Origin: a virus
DNA: 23,150 nt
Virus record (IMG/VR): IMGVR_UViG_3300034190_000194
Location: 1-23,150 of that record
Reading direction: 5' to 3' (one strand)
Shown here: piece by piece, positions 8,100 through 15,814 of the stretch
How positions within the stretch are numbered: position 1 is the first letter of the stretch
Layout of the letters: every line of letters begins with the position of its first letter
Notes under the pieces: generated by a model
Told to the model about the DNA's origin: nothing
What the model saw: only the letters and a program-made list of their open reading frames with translations
Database searches by the model: none
Made by a program: the position numbers and the translations under genes

Positions 8100-10303
8100 T
8101 GTGCTATACTCACTTTATAATCGACACCAAGAACGGTCATCTTTAGCGGCACATTTTGGCCTATCGTAATTTGACCGTCATAATTATAACCTAAAATCCC
8201 GTGTAGAGTTTTGAGGCCCGTGAACTCCGGCACGTCTTCGTCAAGGATGTCACCGCCCAAACGTCGGAAAGGTATTTCTTTGCCGTTGATTGTCATCGCT
8301 TGCGTTTCGTAGACTTCAGCGTTCACCTCAAAGATGCGCTTCTTAAACCCTTTCAGCGGGCCAGACGGCAGCTTTGGTTCAAACGGCAGCGTCTTGATTA
8401 CAGGCGTGAAGTTAAGGCCGACTTGATACGAAGCAGTAGCAGCTTCAGCGAACGTAACAGTGAACGGAGTAGCTGGTACAGTTTGGTTAGGCTCCACAAC
8501 ACCATCTCGTATAATCGCGACACTAGCAGCTTCAAGGTGGTCCATAGAAACTGAAGAAGCCGCGCCGCCAGTTTTTGCACAGTCAAGAAGAACCGTCTCA
8601 TCAAACAACTCCACATAATAAACGGTAGCCGCATTTACTGTTCGCTTCACCGCGACATAGACATCATCGACATCGACGCCGACATTTATAAAATCGCCAT
8701 CTGTCGTCCATGACGACGGGGCGACGACATTCTGTGACCTCAAGACCGTGTAACAAGTTATCGAACCGTCATCGCTATTTACAATCATAAGCCTATCGCC
8801 CTCATCCGTAGACGTTGCAACGCGAACCGCCATCTCCTGCGGCGATTTCAGCAGATGAGACGAAAGTAGCGATATTTTTGCCGACGTGTACGCTTGAACC
8901 GCATCACTATATAAGAACTCTTGAAGCGCTTTTCCCTGTCTCTGAATAAACAAAGACGCGCCGTCAATGTTCTGCACACGGATGCCGGTTTTCATACCAA
9001 AAGCGGTTTGCTGCTTCACGATCAAATTTGAAGGCGTAATCGGCTCATCCAATGACTGCGGTACATAGAACTCGCCGCCGGTCGTGAATACTTGCAGATG
9101 ACGCCCAGAGTAAATATCGACAATCGCATTAAACGTTCCGGTGTCTAGTGTCGCTTCAACAGAACTATCGTCTAATGCTTGCCCCGGATCAAAGTTAAAA
9201 AAGTCGCTGACGCGTGACCCCCAGATCGTAGATGGCAACCCTTTCGATCCGCCGAAATATAAACGCCCCTCATGGAACGTAACGCTTCGGGGCCAACCGC
9301 GCGTTGCACTCCACGCATTTTCATAACCAAATTCAATAGACCAGTTACCGCTACTGATTGCATTAGTATCGAAAAAGGGTATCTCGACATAAGCCTTAAC
9401 AACAGTGTTGCTAACGAACTCTGTAATACGCGCCCGCCCAAAACCATTCAGCGCATTTATGTATTCACCAACCGCAGCTTCTTTGAACGCCTTAATGTCA
9501 TATTGTGAGGTGGCGTCAGGAGCGGTATCGAAACTAGGCTCAACCGTTGCTATCTTAGAAGTTGCGTTATAATCAGCAATACTACGAGTCTGACCAGAAC
9601 CAGTGCCACCTGTGATTTCAATAAACATACCATTGCACTGATCGTCTGACCCAAAGCTAGTGGCCGATTTGAGGGTAATCGTGCTTGTGCTGCCTGCTTG
9701 CGCGGTTCCGTTGTCGGTCGTTACGCTGGACGCCGTAATCTGGATATTACCGCTAGTGCCGGATGGCGTGATAGTGTAGGTCGGATTGTGTATATCAATA
9801 TTAAACGCAAAAAGCGGAACATAAGAAAAATTTATTGTGGTGGCTGTCCACGAAGAATCACTTACACCGCGCACGATCTTGAGAGGTTCTAGGTCTTCAT
9901 GGACAACGATAACCGTATCCGCCGACTGGACCCAATTTATTTCCGGCAAAATTGAAGATGTAAGCGCCGCTAATGTGAGATAATCGTTGCCGCTGCCATT
10001 GATATTCGTGATGAGAGCGCCATTCTTAACGACGTACATGCGCCCCGGCGTGAACACAAGCATGTAACTATCTGACACGCTAAACTCAAACTTGACCATA
10101 CGGACAGCATCGCCAGCGCCAGAGTCCAGTTCGAAGATAAACTTCGTGCCTTCACGGCGCTTTGCGCCACCTTGCGGTTGGATTGATACGTTTGTCGCCG
10201 TCGTTAGGCCGGACGAGTATTGGGCAATATCAGTACGCGCCCTCAGTTTAGGGTCTAATTCACCAGACGTGAAATCGTTCTGTATGAATACAGTGCGGCT
10301 CAT
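8096..10303 (-). CDS. Tail tubular protein B (T7 gp12-like nozzle)
   Basis: At 735 aa this is close in size to T7 gp12 (794 aa). It begins with the family's typical opening, FTSGELDPKLRARTDIAQYSSGL, then N-V-S-IQPQGGAKRREGTKFI (about residues 38-56). Other typical segments are DSYMLVFTPGRMYV, NWVQSADTVIVVHEDLEP, FHEGRLYFGGSKGLPSTIWGS and DFFNFDPGQALDDSSVEATLDTG. It would form the hexameric nozzle below the gp11 adaptor ring and carry the fibres. An apparent insertion at about residues 174-270, rich in Thr/Ser/Gly, interrupts the N-terminal part (GNIQITASSVTTDNGT, TGGTGSGQTRSIADYN). It follows the gp11-like gene with a 4-base ATGA overlap, which supports joint translation. Confidence 0.93.
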   Translation of the reverse strand: MSRTVFIQNDFTSGELDPKLRARTDIAQYSSGLTTATNVSIQPQGGAKRREGTKFIFELDSGAGDAVRMVKFEFSVSDSYMLVFTPGRMYVVKNGALITNINGSGNDYLTLAALTSSILPEINWVQSADTVIVVHEDLEPLKIVRGVSDSSWTATTINFSYVPLFAFNIDIHNPTYTITPSGTSGNIQITASSVTTDNGTAQAGSTSTITLKSATSFGSDDQCNGMFIEITGGTGSGQTRSIADYNATSKIATVEPSFDTAPDATSQYDIKAFKEAAVGEYINALNGFGRARITEFVSNTVVKAYVEIPFFDTNAISSGNWSIEFGYENAWSATRGWPRSVTFHEGRLYFGGSKGLPSTIWGSRVSDFFNFDPGQALDDSSVEATLDTGTFNAIVDIYSGRHLQVFTTGGEFYVPQSLDEPITPSNLIVKQQTAFGMKTGIRVQNIDGASLFIQRQGKALQEFLYSDAVQAYTSAKISLLSSHLLKSPQEMAVRVATSTDEGDRLMIVNSDDGSITCYTVLRSQNVVAPSSWTTDGDFINVGVDVDDVYVAVKRTVNAATVYYVELFDETVLLDCAKTGGAASSVSMDHLEAASVAIIRDGVVEPNQTVPATPFTVTFAEAATASYQVGLNFTPVIKTLPFEPKLPSGPLKGFKKRIFEVNAEVYETQAMTINGKEIPFRRLGGDILDEDVPEFTGLKTLHGILGYNYDGQITIGQNVPLKMTVLGVDYKVSIAQ

Positions 10304-10914
10304 CCACGAACATCCGTTAGTGGGAACTCCATGATATTCTGCGGCGGGCGGTCGCCGCCGTCAATGTTCATGGAAACGCGCGCCAGACCGCCGCGCATAT
10401 TCTGTGTCGGAGACCCGAAAGCCATCTCGTGAAAGTATTGCGCTTTCGTGATTTGATCCGTGACCGGTTCTGCAAACGTCGCAGCGAGTGCGTGTCGCAG
10501 GAAGTTTACGAAATAAGGCGGAAAAGAGGAAGCATCGGGACGGAACTGGTAGTCAATCCAAACCTGCTCGTAATTTGCGTATAAGCCGCCGCTGTAAATT
10601 TCAAACTCGCGCAGAGGCAGCGCCCCTGTCGCGCTCGTGTTAAATACCGCTTTCGGGTTGCCTAAGATGTCACCCGGCAGCGCGTATTTGTATTTCCATT
10701 CATTTACGGGAGTGTCAACAAGCTGTGCAAGCTGAACTTTCTTGACAGACCAGCTGTACGGATACTGCATTATAGCAGTGTCGCGGATATCATCGTAGAG
10801 ACGATCTGCAATCTGCGCCTCATCAGTTCCGTCGCTAAAACTAGAAAGAGGAGAAGCGCCCAACATAATGAGCGCATCGGAACATATGGATAGTTTCGTA
10901 TCGCCTGCGGCCAT
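10300..10914 (-). CDS. Tail tubular protein A (T7 gp11-like adaptor)
   Basis: This 204-aa protein matches the gp11 head-to-tail adaptor in length (T7 gp11 is 196 aa) and in motifs. The N-terminus has KLSICSDALIMLGASPLSSF, then DEAQIADRLYDDIRDTAIMQYPYSWSVKK (catenated helices of the adaptor), followed by EWKYKYALPGDILGNPKAVF and FPPYFVNFLRHALAATFAEPVT. It forms the dodecameric ring between portal and nozzle. The start is the ATG at 10914, preceded by GAGAGG at a suitable spacing. It is the first gene after the strong terminator at 10931-10957, so its expression must come from read-through or a promoter not recognised here. Confidence 0.93.
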   Translation of the reverse strand: MAAGDTKLSICSDALIMLGASPLSSFSDGTDEAQIADRLYDDIRDTAIMQYPYSWSVKKVQLAQLVDTPVNEWKYKYALPGDILGNPKAVFNTSATGALPLREFEIYSGGLYANYEQVWIDYQFRPDASSFPPYFVNFLRHALAATFAEPVTDQITKAQYFHEMAFGSPTQNMRGGLARVSMNIDGGDRPPQNIMEFPLTDVRG

Positions 10915-10930
10915 GCCGACCTCTCAAAGC

Positions 10931-10957
10931 AAAAGGGGCGGGCCGAAACCCGCCCCG
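10931..10957 (-). terminator. Intrinsic terminator after the capsid/decoration genes
   Basis: On the minus strand there is a perfect 8-bp GC stem, GGGGCGGG / CCCGCCCC, with a 6-base loop (TTTCGG), followed directly by TTTTGCTTT. It lies just after the tandem TAATAA stops of the decoration gene and just before the tail tubular A gene. The position parallels the T7 late terminator that lies after gene 10. It would lower expression of tail genes relative to the capsid pair. Confidence 0.9.
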
Positions 10958-10963
10958 ATCTTA

Positions 10964-11242
10964 TTAGTCGCCGTCAGTCGCGGCAAGCGTCGTGCCGTCC
11001 GCAACATCGACCACACCACCGCTGTTCGAAAGAACCTGCGTCAGTGTGCTGACCCGTGTGCCACCCGTAGAGGTGACGCAATAGATCAGATCGCCAATGG
11101 CGAGCGTGTCGGAGATACTGTTGAAATATCCCGCAGTGTTTACATCAGCAATCGTGTCGGCGGTCTGATAGGTGTAAATGCTAGGAGCATTACCCTTTTT
11201 AGAGGCCGAAACAACGCCAAGTCCTGAAGAAGCAAAAGCCAT
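10964..11242 (-). CDS. Probable capsid decoration / head accessory protein
   Basis: This 92-aa protein is encoded directly after the major capsid gene and before the terminator. The sequence is beta-rich and low in charge: an N-terminal MAFASSGLGVVSASKKGNAP segment, then IYTYQTADTIADVNTAGYFN, DTLAIGDLIYCVTSTGG and a C-terminus rich in V/T/D. The core (TADTIADVNTAGYFN...L..GD.I) resembles short proteins often found next to podoviral capsid genes, and head-fibre or decoration domains. Sharing a transcription unit with the capsid suggests a high-copy head component. An AAGGAG lies ahead of the ATG. The structural role is inferred from position and composition only. Confidence 0.7.
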   Translation of the reverse strand: MAFASSGLGVVSASKKGNAPSIYTYQTADTIADVNTAGYFNSISDTLAIGDLIYCVTSTGGTRVSTLTQVLSNSGGVVDVADGTTLAATDGD

Positions 11243-11253
11243 AATAAAACTCC

Positions 11254-12087
11254 TTACTCAGTGCTGCTGATTTTGACAATGCCGTCGTCGTCGATGGCAA
11301 CCGCACCAGCGGAGAACATCGAGGAGACGAGGAACGAAGTCTTCTCAGGCACATAGTTGATTTCGGACTTCTGATTCATGCTGATACCCATACCAACCGC
11401 GTCACGATGGAACGCGAAGCTGGTGCGGGTGGACGGCAGAGGAAGACCGCCTTCATCACGATCACCGAGCATGATAAATTTCATGCCCAAAAACGTATCG
11501 ACCTCTCCAGCACTTAGCGCCTTGATGGTGGAGAAATCGCTTGAAGTGAGTTCAGTTTCATTCAGAAGCGCCGACAGACCATTCGCATGGATGACAATCA
11601 TACGACCTTCAGCCGGGACATTCTTGGCGTCCAGAGCCTTTTTCGCCGCCAGCAATTTGTCCAGATTCAGGTTCGTACCCACGCCACCGACGTCGGTGCC
11701 TACAGTTGAGGGCGACGAAGCTGAGTTCAGCGCGTCGATACAAAGCTGATCCATCCGACGGCCAATAGCGTTACCAACGACCTGCACCAGTTCACGGCGC
11801 TCGTCGAAGTTTACTTTGGCCTGATGGAAGATGTCGCTGTATTCAGCAGCGATGTAGTCTTCCATAGTGGCAGACACCTGCGAGTAGGTGACGTTCAGCG
11901 GGGTTACGTCGGTCTGCGGGACGCGGACCGTTGCCGTGCCTTTCCCAATTTTCGGGAACTTCACGACCGAGCCTTCGACATTGTTCCGCTCGCGGGTAGC
12001 ACCGGCAAGCATACGAGAAGCCTGATACGCTTGCTTGACTTCCGCGTCGAACAACTGAACGAAAGCGTTAGAAATGCCTACGGCCAT
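11254..12087 (-). CDS. Major capsid protein (HK97-fold, podovirus type)
   Basis: This 277-aa protein has the pattern of the T7-like/marine podovirus capsid family. The N-terminus is MAVGISNAFVQLFDAEVKQAYQ, then GSVVKFPKIGKGTATVR with VTPLNVTYSQV, the long spine helix region YSDIFHQAKVNFDERRELVQVVGNAIGRRMDQL, and the P-domain/C-terminal segments MIVIHANGLSALLNE, FLGMKFIMLGDRDEGGLP and RTSFAFHRDAVGMGI. It self-assembles into the icosahedral shell around the scaffold. It is shorter than T7 gp10A (about 345 aa). AAGGA lies about 7 bases before the ATG. It is the only structural gene here with a clear promoter of its own and a long (about 120-base) leader, which fits the need for large amounts. 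Confidence 0.94.
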   Translation of the reverse strand: MAVGISNAFVQLFDAEVKQAYQASRMLAGATRERNNVEGSVVKFPKIGKGTATVRVPQTDVTPLNVTYSQVSATMEDYIAAEYSDIFHQAKVNFDERRELVQVVGNAIGRRMDQLCIDALNSASSPSTVGTDVGGVGTNLNLDKLLAAKKALDAKNVPAEGRMIVIHANGLSALLNETELTSSDFSTIKALSAGEVDTFLGMKFIMLGDRDEGGLPLPSTRTSFAFHRDAVGMGISMNQKSEINYVPEKTSFLVSSMFSAGAVAIDDDGIVKISSTE

Positions 12088-12210
12088 TTCATTTTCCTTT
12101 CTGTTGTGTTTAACGAAAAGCGCCTATCAGGTATCCATATCGGGCTGAGGCTTGAACGGTTTTGCGCCTCGTCCCAAGGCCGGTCCAACGGGCCACGCGG
12201 TTATCCGTTA
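12088..12210 (-). promoter_or_regulatory. Structured 5' leader of the capsid gene
   Basis: About 120 bases lie between the likely transcription start (near 12208) and the capsid ATG. No ORF of useful length is present on the minus strand. The leader contains short inverted repeats, for example GAGGC and GCCTC separated by 14 bases (within 12140-12165), and ends in AAAGGAAAATGAA before the ATG. An 8-bp palindrome, GTTATAAC (12207-12214), lies at the expected start of transcription. It may influence mRNA stability or translation, but nothing here proves that. Confidence 0.4.
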
Positions 12211-12215
12211 TAACA

Positions 12216-12244
12216 ATTATAAAAAACATTTCGAAAAATGTAAA
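12216..12244 (-). promoter_or_regulatory. Sigma70-type promoter for the capsid gene
   Basis: On the minus strand the -35 element TTTACA (12239-12244) and a consensus -10 element TATAAT (12216-12221) are separated by exactly 17 bases. They lie in an AT-rich gap between the scaffold and capsid genes. The expected start is near 12208. A second hexamer, TTGACA (12254-12259), lies upstream but has no matching -10 at the usual distance. Use of a host-type promoter suggests that capsid transcription does not need a phage RNA polymerase. Confidence 0.8.
12226..12241. repeat. Inverted repeat inside the capsid promoter spacer
   Basis: The 16 bases ACATTTTTCGAAATGT (minus strand) form a perfect 6-bp stem with a TTCG loop and are followed by TTTTTT. 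They lie between the -35 and -10 boxes and touch the -35 box. The element could be a weak terminator for transcripts coming from the scaffold gene, or a protein-binding site. The AT-rich stem makes termination strength uncertain. Confidence 0.5.
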
Positions 12245-12296
12245 TACTTCCTATGTCAAGAAAAATTACTAGACTCCCCTAGCAATTCGATTTCAT

Positions 12297-13109
12297 TCAC
12301 ACAGGGGAATAATCTTGCGTACCGTACACTTGATCAAACATCTTCTCGACCTTGGCGCGGTATCCGGGATCACTAATATATTCGGGCTTTGCGACCATAG
12401 CTGAAAGTTCTTCTTTTGATGGCAAACCCTCAACCGGCCCGACATCTACCGGCACCGGCTGATCGCCATAGTACGAACGGACTTTCTGTAAAGCGCGAAG
12501 ACCTTGGGCAGTGCCGCCCATGATCTTGAACTCCTCAAAATCGTCGTTACTCCAAACACCTTTGCGAACAAGCCCTTGTCCCCATTCAGTCATAGACTTG
12601 ATGGCTATGTCAGCGTTCGGCCCCAATTTCTTAAGTTCTTCTTCATAAGAAACTTTTGCTAAATCTTGCTCTGCGCCTGCCATGCTAATAAATTTAGATG
12701 CCAAGTCTTCAAATGCCTTTTGGCTAATGCCGTTTTCTTTTGCCCAATCTTTATACGTTGAGAAAAGTTCGTCATCTTCCGGTATATTAGAATCCTCAAA
12801 TATCTTAACATCGTATTCTTCAGGCGCTTTATGCTTTCCTTGAGAAAACTTCTTTTGAAGTTCGTTGTACGATTTTGCAAGATTTTCAAGATCAGGCCCG
12901 CTTTCATCGTTCCAGAATTTGTCTGGATACCAGTCTGGACGCTCGAACTCTACTTCCTCATCGTTCTCCGCGACTGTTACCTGATCAACGCTAGGCTGCT
13001 CATCAGGAATGCGATGCTCAATAGACGCCTCCTCTTGTGGCGTTTCTTCTACCGCAGTATTCGCCTCAGCTAAAAGACCTTCGCCTTCGATTGTGTTTTC
13101 GTCACTCAT
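12297..13109 (-). CDS. Scaffolding / capsid assembly protein (T7 gp9-like)
   Basis: This 270-aa protein is strongly acidic at the N-terminus (residues 1-55 are rich in E/D: EEVEFERPDWYPDKFW). A motif characteristic of podoviral scaffolds follows at about 56-100 (RPDWYPDKFW, then DLENLAKSYNELQKKFSQGKH, then PEEYDV). The middle is helical (YKDWAKENGISQKAFEDLASKF), and the C-terminal helix-turn-helix may bind coat protein (PEYISDPGYRAKVEKMFDQVYG). It lies between portal-linked genes and the capsid gene, as in T7 gene 9. It directs prohead assembly and leaves before DNA packaging. The ATG overlaps the Bbp19-like stop by 4 bases. Confidence 0.92.
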   Translation of the reverse strand: MSDENTIEGEGLLAEANTAVEETPQEEASIEHRIPDEQPSVDQVTVAENDEEVEFERPDWYPDKFWNDESGPDLENLAKSYNELQKKFSQGKHKAPEEYDVKIFEDSNIPEDDELFSTYKDWAKENGISQKAFEDLASKFISMAGAEQDLAKVSYEEELKKLGPNADIAIKSMTEWGQGLVRKGVWSNDDFEEFKIMGGTAQGLRALQKVRSYYGDQPVPVDVGPVEGLPSKEELSAMVAKPEYISDPGYRAKVEKMFDQVYGTQDYSPV

Positions 13110-13378
13110 AATTCTGATGCCCTTTTAATACGCCGCTCAATTTCGCGGACTAATGAGTTTTGTCCTTCCCTCGCATATCCATGACTTGCTTCTTCGCCCG
13201 GATACCAAGTCGGCTGTTCTATCGTCAGCGAACGCAAATGTTCAAACACATTTTGCCCATCTTCGCTGCCAAATACACGCAGGTACATGCGATCTATATC
13301 ATCACGATCCTGCTGATTTGTACGACGAAGCTCTGGCGCTACCTGCCGGAGTCCGTCCCAACCTTCTGTTTGTTCCAC
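13106..13378 (-). CDS. Bbp19-like small phage protein
   Basis: This 90-aa protein starts with GTG at 13378, which overlaps the portal stop by one base (TAGTG). The core DDIDRMYLRVFGSEDGQNVFEHL, with a C-terminal EGQNSLVREIERRI, fits the Bbp19-like family (named after Bordetella phage BPP-1) found between portal and scaffold genes in many podoviruses. Typical features are the VF-x-S-x-x-G motif near the start and the Gly-x-x-x-L-V-x-x-I helix at the end. No enzymatic residues are evident. Its position between portal and scaffold suggests a minor head or assembly role, which is not established. Confidence 0.75.
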   Translation of the reverse strand: MEQTEGWDGLRQVAPELRRTNQQDRDDIDRMYLRVFGSEDGQNVFEHLRSLTIEQPTWYPGEEASHGYAREGQNSLVREIERRIKRASEL

Positions 13379-14949
13379 TATTCTCCCTCAACCATATCTT
13401 GTTGCTCCATCGCTTGGCCTCCATCAACCATACCCTGTTGCGCCGCCATCTGCGCCATCTCAGCTGCCTGCTGCATTGCCATTTGACGCTCCTCCGGCGT
13501 TGTGCGTAGTTCAGCAGGGACTCCTAATTTATCAGCAACGTAATCAGCGATAGCACCCATGCGCGGAGCCATCATGCCCTCCGGTCCAAGCGCTTGCGAA
13601 AGTTGAACCCATTGCGTAATTTTCTCTATGTCACCCATGTTTTGTGCCTGCGCGATAGGCGACACCGGAGACACCTTTACCTCCAAACCATTTACACGCA
13701 ACGGCATCTCGATCATGCCGCGCTCGTCCATGACGTACAGCACCCGCGACACGACAGGGATCATCGTTTCGGTGATCAAACGACCGAAGGCGCTGCCAAG
13801 GTTCTGTGCTAGTTCTTTCATACGCTCTGCAATTTCAGTAGCAGAACGCGCCGACATATTATCTGGCGGTAATGTGTCATCTAGCAGAATCTTCTTCACG
13901 TTCATACGAAGATCGTTGATAACGATTTGCGACACATTGAAATCGCCGGAACGCGGCAACTGCTTCAGGCTCTCACCCTGCGGCCCGCCATTACGCGCGA
14001 CCGGAATGATAGCACCGGGCGTAATGCGAATCGTCTGCGGGTTGAGAACGCCATCGTCTGCCGCAGTGTACACGCCAGCGATAGATAGAGACGCATTTTT
14101 CAGTAGCAGTTCCAGTGTTTTGTTTAGCGTCTTGATGTCGGGCAGCGCCGTGATTAGCGGACCTCGACCATAGACCTCACCCGCCACTTTCATAAAACGC
14201 GCAACAATCCACGGCGACGACTTCATCTTGCGTTCAACAATCGCGGCTTTGCCATCCGGCCAGATTACCATGTAGTCGTAATCGCCACGCTGAACATCAA
14301 GAACAGTTGCCTCAAGCAAGTCGATCTCATCAGTCGGCTTCTCGTCAATCATGCGCTGAAGACGATCCGGGATTTCCGCGTCAACCCAATGCTGCTTGAT
14401 CGCTTCTGCCTTCAGACGCATACGCCGGTAAACATTATCGACTTTGCCGTGTGCGCCTTCTTCGATTGCAACGAGATACTGTGGAACAGACGTGAATCGG
14501 ACTGGGGTTGTCTCATCACCGGGTTGAATGAGCATGACCGCCGTGCCGACAGCCAAGTCCATAAGGAACTCACCCATCGCCAGATCGAAATTAGACTGAC
14601 GCAAAACAGAAAACATTTTGTTTGCGTATGTATCAAGAACCGCCTGTGCCTCAAGCTGACGCTCCTGCGGAATATCCGGCCCCGGCTCCAGACGACACCA
14701 GCGCCCATAGGGCGGGAACAGACCCGACTGAATGCGGTTGGCAAACCGCTGCGTCGAGTTGATCGCGGTGGAGTCGAACACGCGAACCATCTTGTTCTGA
14801 CCGGGCGAACCACCACCTTCGTAGTGACCGTCATACAGATTCCGCTGCGGCAGCGCGAACTCATAGCAGTCCTCGTAAATCTGACGCCAGTTGTCCTTAC
14901 GACGCTGGGCCAGTTCGTGGCGCTTGATAACCTGTTCGACGGTGAGCAT
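13378..14949 (-). CDS. Portal protein (head-tail connector, T7 gp8-like)
   Basis: This 523-aa protein is close in size to T7 gp8 (536 aa). Family segments are visible along its length: WRQIYEDCYEFALPQRN near residues 21-38; KMVRVFDSTAINSTQRFANRIQSGLFPPYGRW (52-84); YANKMFSVLRQSNFDLAMGEFLMDLAVGTAVMLI (about 110-140); YGRGPLITALPDIKTLNKTLELLLKNASL in the middle; and DNMSARSATEIAERMKELAQNLGSAFGRLITE towards the C-terminus. The C-terminal tail is rich in Met/Gln/Ala (MAMQQAAEMAQMAAQQG), typical of portal barrels. It forms the dodecameric ring at one vertex through which terminase pumps DNA and to which gp11-like protein binds. AAAGG precedes the ATG. The gene starts 3 bases after the previous stop. 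Confidence 0.95.
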   Translation of the reverse strand: MLTVEQVIKRHELAQRRKDNWRQIYEDCYEFALPQRNLYDGHYEGGGSPGQNKMVRVFDSTAINSTQRFANRIQSGLFPPYGRWCRLEPGPDIPQERQLEAQAVLDTYANKMFSVLRQSNFDLAMGEFLMDLAVGTAVMLIQPGDETTPVRFTSVPQYLVAIEEGAHGKVDNVYRRMRLKAEAIKQHWVDAEIPDRLQRMIDEKPTDEIDLLEATVLDVQRGDYDYMVIWPDGKAAIVERKMKSSPWIVARFMKVAGEVYGRGPLITALPDIKTLNKTLELLLKNASLSIAGVYTAADDGVLNPQTIRITPGAIIPVARNGGPQGESLKQLPRSGDFNVSQIVINDLRMNVKKILLDDTLPPDNMSARSATEIAERMKELAQNLGSAFGRLITETMIPVVSRVLYVMDERGMIEMPLRVNGLEVKVSPVSPIAQAQNMGDIEKITQWVQLSQALGPEGMMAPRMGAIADYVADKLGVPAELRTTPEERQMAMQQAAEMAQMAAQQGMVDGGQAMEQQDMVEGE

Positions 14950-14952
14950 GAC

Positions 14953-15255
14953 TTAACCTTTCGCCTTGTTGCGGGCGCTAATTGCACGGGCCTTGCTTTT
15001 CGCATCGGCCTTGGAAGAAGCGCCCCACGCGCGGAGGGAAAGCAACAAACGCGTGGGGCGTCCTTTCTCGTCGCGCTCCGGGCCGGGCATAGCCCCCATT
15101 CGCGCCAAGAAAGATGCACGACGTGGGTTATCGCCCTTTTTGACAGGCGCTTTCAGGTCCATACCCTGCGCCCGCGCAGAGGCACGGCCCTTTTCATTCA
15201 AACCGCCTGCGGGGTTCTTCCCCGCTTTGCGCTGCCAAGCTGGAGTCTTAGCCAC
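14953..15255 (-). CDS. DUF6321-like basic small protein
   Basis: The proposed start is GTG at 15255, giving 100 residues beginning VAKTPAWQRKAGKNPAGGLN. This N-terminus, together with LNEKGRASARAQ, LKAPVKKGDNPRRASFLARM and GPERDEKGRPTRL, matches a recurrent small phage family (DUF6321) in podoviruses and cyanophages. The protein is very basic, and the C-terminus is Lys/Ala/Arg-rich (KADAKSKARAISARNKAKG), which suggests nucleic-acid or virion association. An upstream TTG at 15276 would add seven residues that do not fit the family. The start overlaps the preceding gene by 8 bases. Its function is unknown. Confidence 0.75.
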   Translation of the reverse strand: MAKTPAWQRKAGKNPAGGLNEKGRASARAQGMDLKAPVKKGDNPRRASFLARMGAMPGPERDEKGRPTRLLLSLRAWGASSKADAKSKARAISARNKAKG

Positions 15256-15400
15256 GGGCGGCTCGCATATTATCAATCAGGTTGGGGTACGGACGACCAG
15301 CCTTCTTCGCTGCTCGCATTGCGGCGCGTTTTTGTTCGGGCGTCAGGCTCTTGGACTTGCCAATGCCTTTCGGTCGTTTCTTTTCCCAGACCTTCTTCAT
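15248..15400 (-). CDS. Small basic conserved phage protein (50 aa)
   Basis: A 50-residue ORF begins with ATG at 15400 (MKKVWEKKRPKGIGKSKSLT) and ends in KAGRPYPNLIDNMRAARG. The combination of a basic KRPKG-GK-KSLTPEQK N-terminus with the GRPYPNLIDNMRAAR ending recurs, to my knowledge, in small proteins of podovirus portal regions. It overlaps the upstream gene by 4 bases (AAATGA) and the downstream GTG by 8 bases, as expected for a real gene in this cluster. The charge suggests binding to nucleic acid or to an acidic partner. No function is known to me. Confidence 0.7.
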   Translation of the reverse strand: MKKVWEKKRPKGIGKSKSLTPEQKRAAMRAAKKAGRPYPNLIDNMRAARG

Positions 15401-15543
15401 TTCTTCTTCATCATCGCGGTTTTCATATTGACCTCGCTGATTCGTCCGCCGTACTGCTTGGCGTATTCCTTCGCCGCAGACATGCCTGCTTTGGTATATG
15501 CAAACGTCTTAGTCTTTCCATTCTTCAACACTACTTTAGGCAT
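15397..15543 (-). CDS. Small basic conserved phage protein (48 aa)
   Basis: The ATG at 15543 opens a 48-residue ORF starting MPKVVLKNGKTKTFAYTKAG, followed by MSAAKEYAKQYGGRISEVNM and a Lys-rich end. The pattern K-x-x-x-F-x-Y-T-x-x-G-M-x-A-A-K-x-Y-A-K is typical of short hypothetical proteins found between terminase and portal genes in podoviruses. It lies in a gap otherwise lacking a gene. Its stop overlaps the ATG of the next small gene by 4 bases. The ribosome binding site is weak. Its function is unknown. Confidence 0.68.
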   Translation of the reverse strand: MPKVVLKNGKTKTFAYTKAGMSAAKEYAKQYGGRISEVNMKTAMMKKK

Positions 15544-15577
15544 TATGGACCCAATCTATTGTAAATATCAGTTGGAC

Positions 15578-15814
15578 TTAACCAACTCCAAGTGTCTGCT
15601 TTTCTTCGCTAGTTGCGCTGTTATTACTGAGAAGTGAGCGGGCGCTAATCCGACGTGCGCGACGACGCGCCGCCTCTTCGCGCTCATTTCTAGTGCTTTC
15701 CTTTACGACAGGTTTCGGTTCAACAACAGGTGCGGGTGCGGGCGCGGGCGCGGGTGCGGGTGGCGGAGCAGGCGCAGGCGGTTTCTTCTTCTTAAGAGGG
15801 TTCAAACCGCCCAT
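15578..15814 (-). CDS. Pro/Ala-rich, Arg-rich small protein B
   Basis: This 78-aa protein starts with MGGLNPLKKKKPPAPAP. The N-terminal part is an extended Pro-Ala repeat (about residues 12-30), then a basic-acidic helix (STRNEREEAARRRARR) and a short C-terminus ending in LGVG. The ending RRRARR-x-(S/G)-x-R-(S/A)-LLS...LG-x-G is shared with the preceding gene's product, so the two look like paralogues. The ATG shares one base with the stop of that gene (TGATG). The proline-rich arm suggests an extended virion-internal or scaffold-like peptide. Its function is unknown. Confidence 0.65.
   Translation of the reverse strand: MGGLNPLKKKKPPAPAPPPAPAPAPAPAPVVEPKPVVKESTRNEREEAARRRARRISARSLLSNNSATSEEKQTLGVG
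15729..15780. repeat. GC-rich low-complexity tract (Pro-Ala codons)
   Basis: The plus strand reads as near-tandem GGTGCG/GGCGCG units, which on the minus strand encode the PAPAPAPAP arm of small protein B. It is a slippage-prone coding tract. The number of Pro-Ala units probably varies among relatives. Confidence 0.7.

Noticed and set aside
12254-12259. TTGACA hexamer as a second -35 box
   Set aside because: At 17 bases downstream there is TTTCGA, a poor -10. The TTTACA box pairs better with TATAAT.
15256-15276. TTG start for the DUF6321-like gene
   Set aside because: It would add MIICEPP, which overlaps further into the previous gene and does not fit the family N-terminus. The GTG at 15255 gives the familiar VAKTPAWQRK start.
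14389-15564. Long plus-strand frame of 391 codons
   Set aside because: It lies opposite the portal gene and four small coupled genes that have clear family motifs. Its translation is rich in Arg/Leu/His without any family pattern and it has no ribosome binding site. It is a shadow frame.
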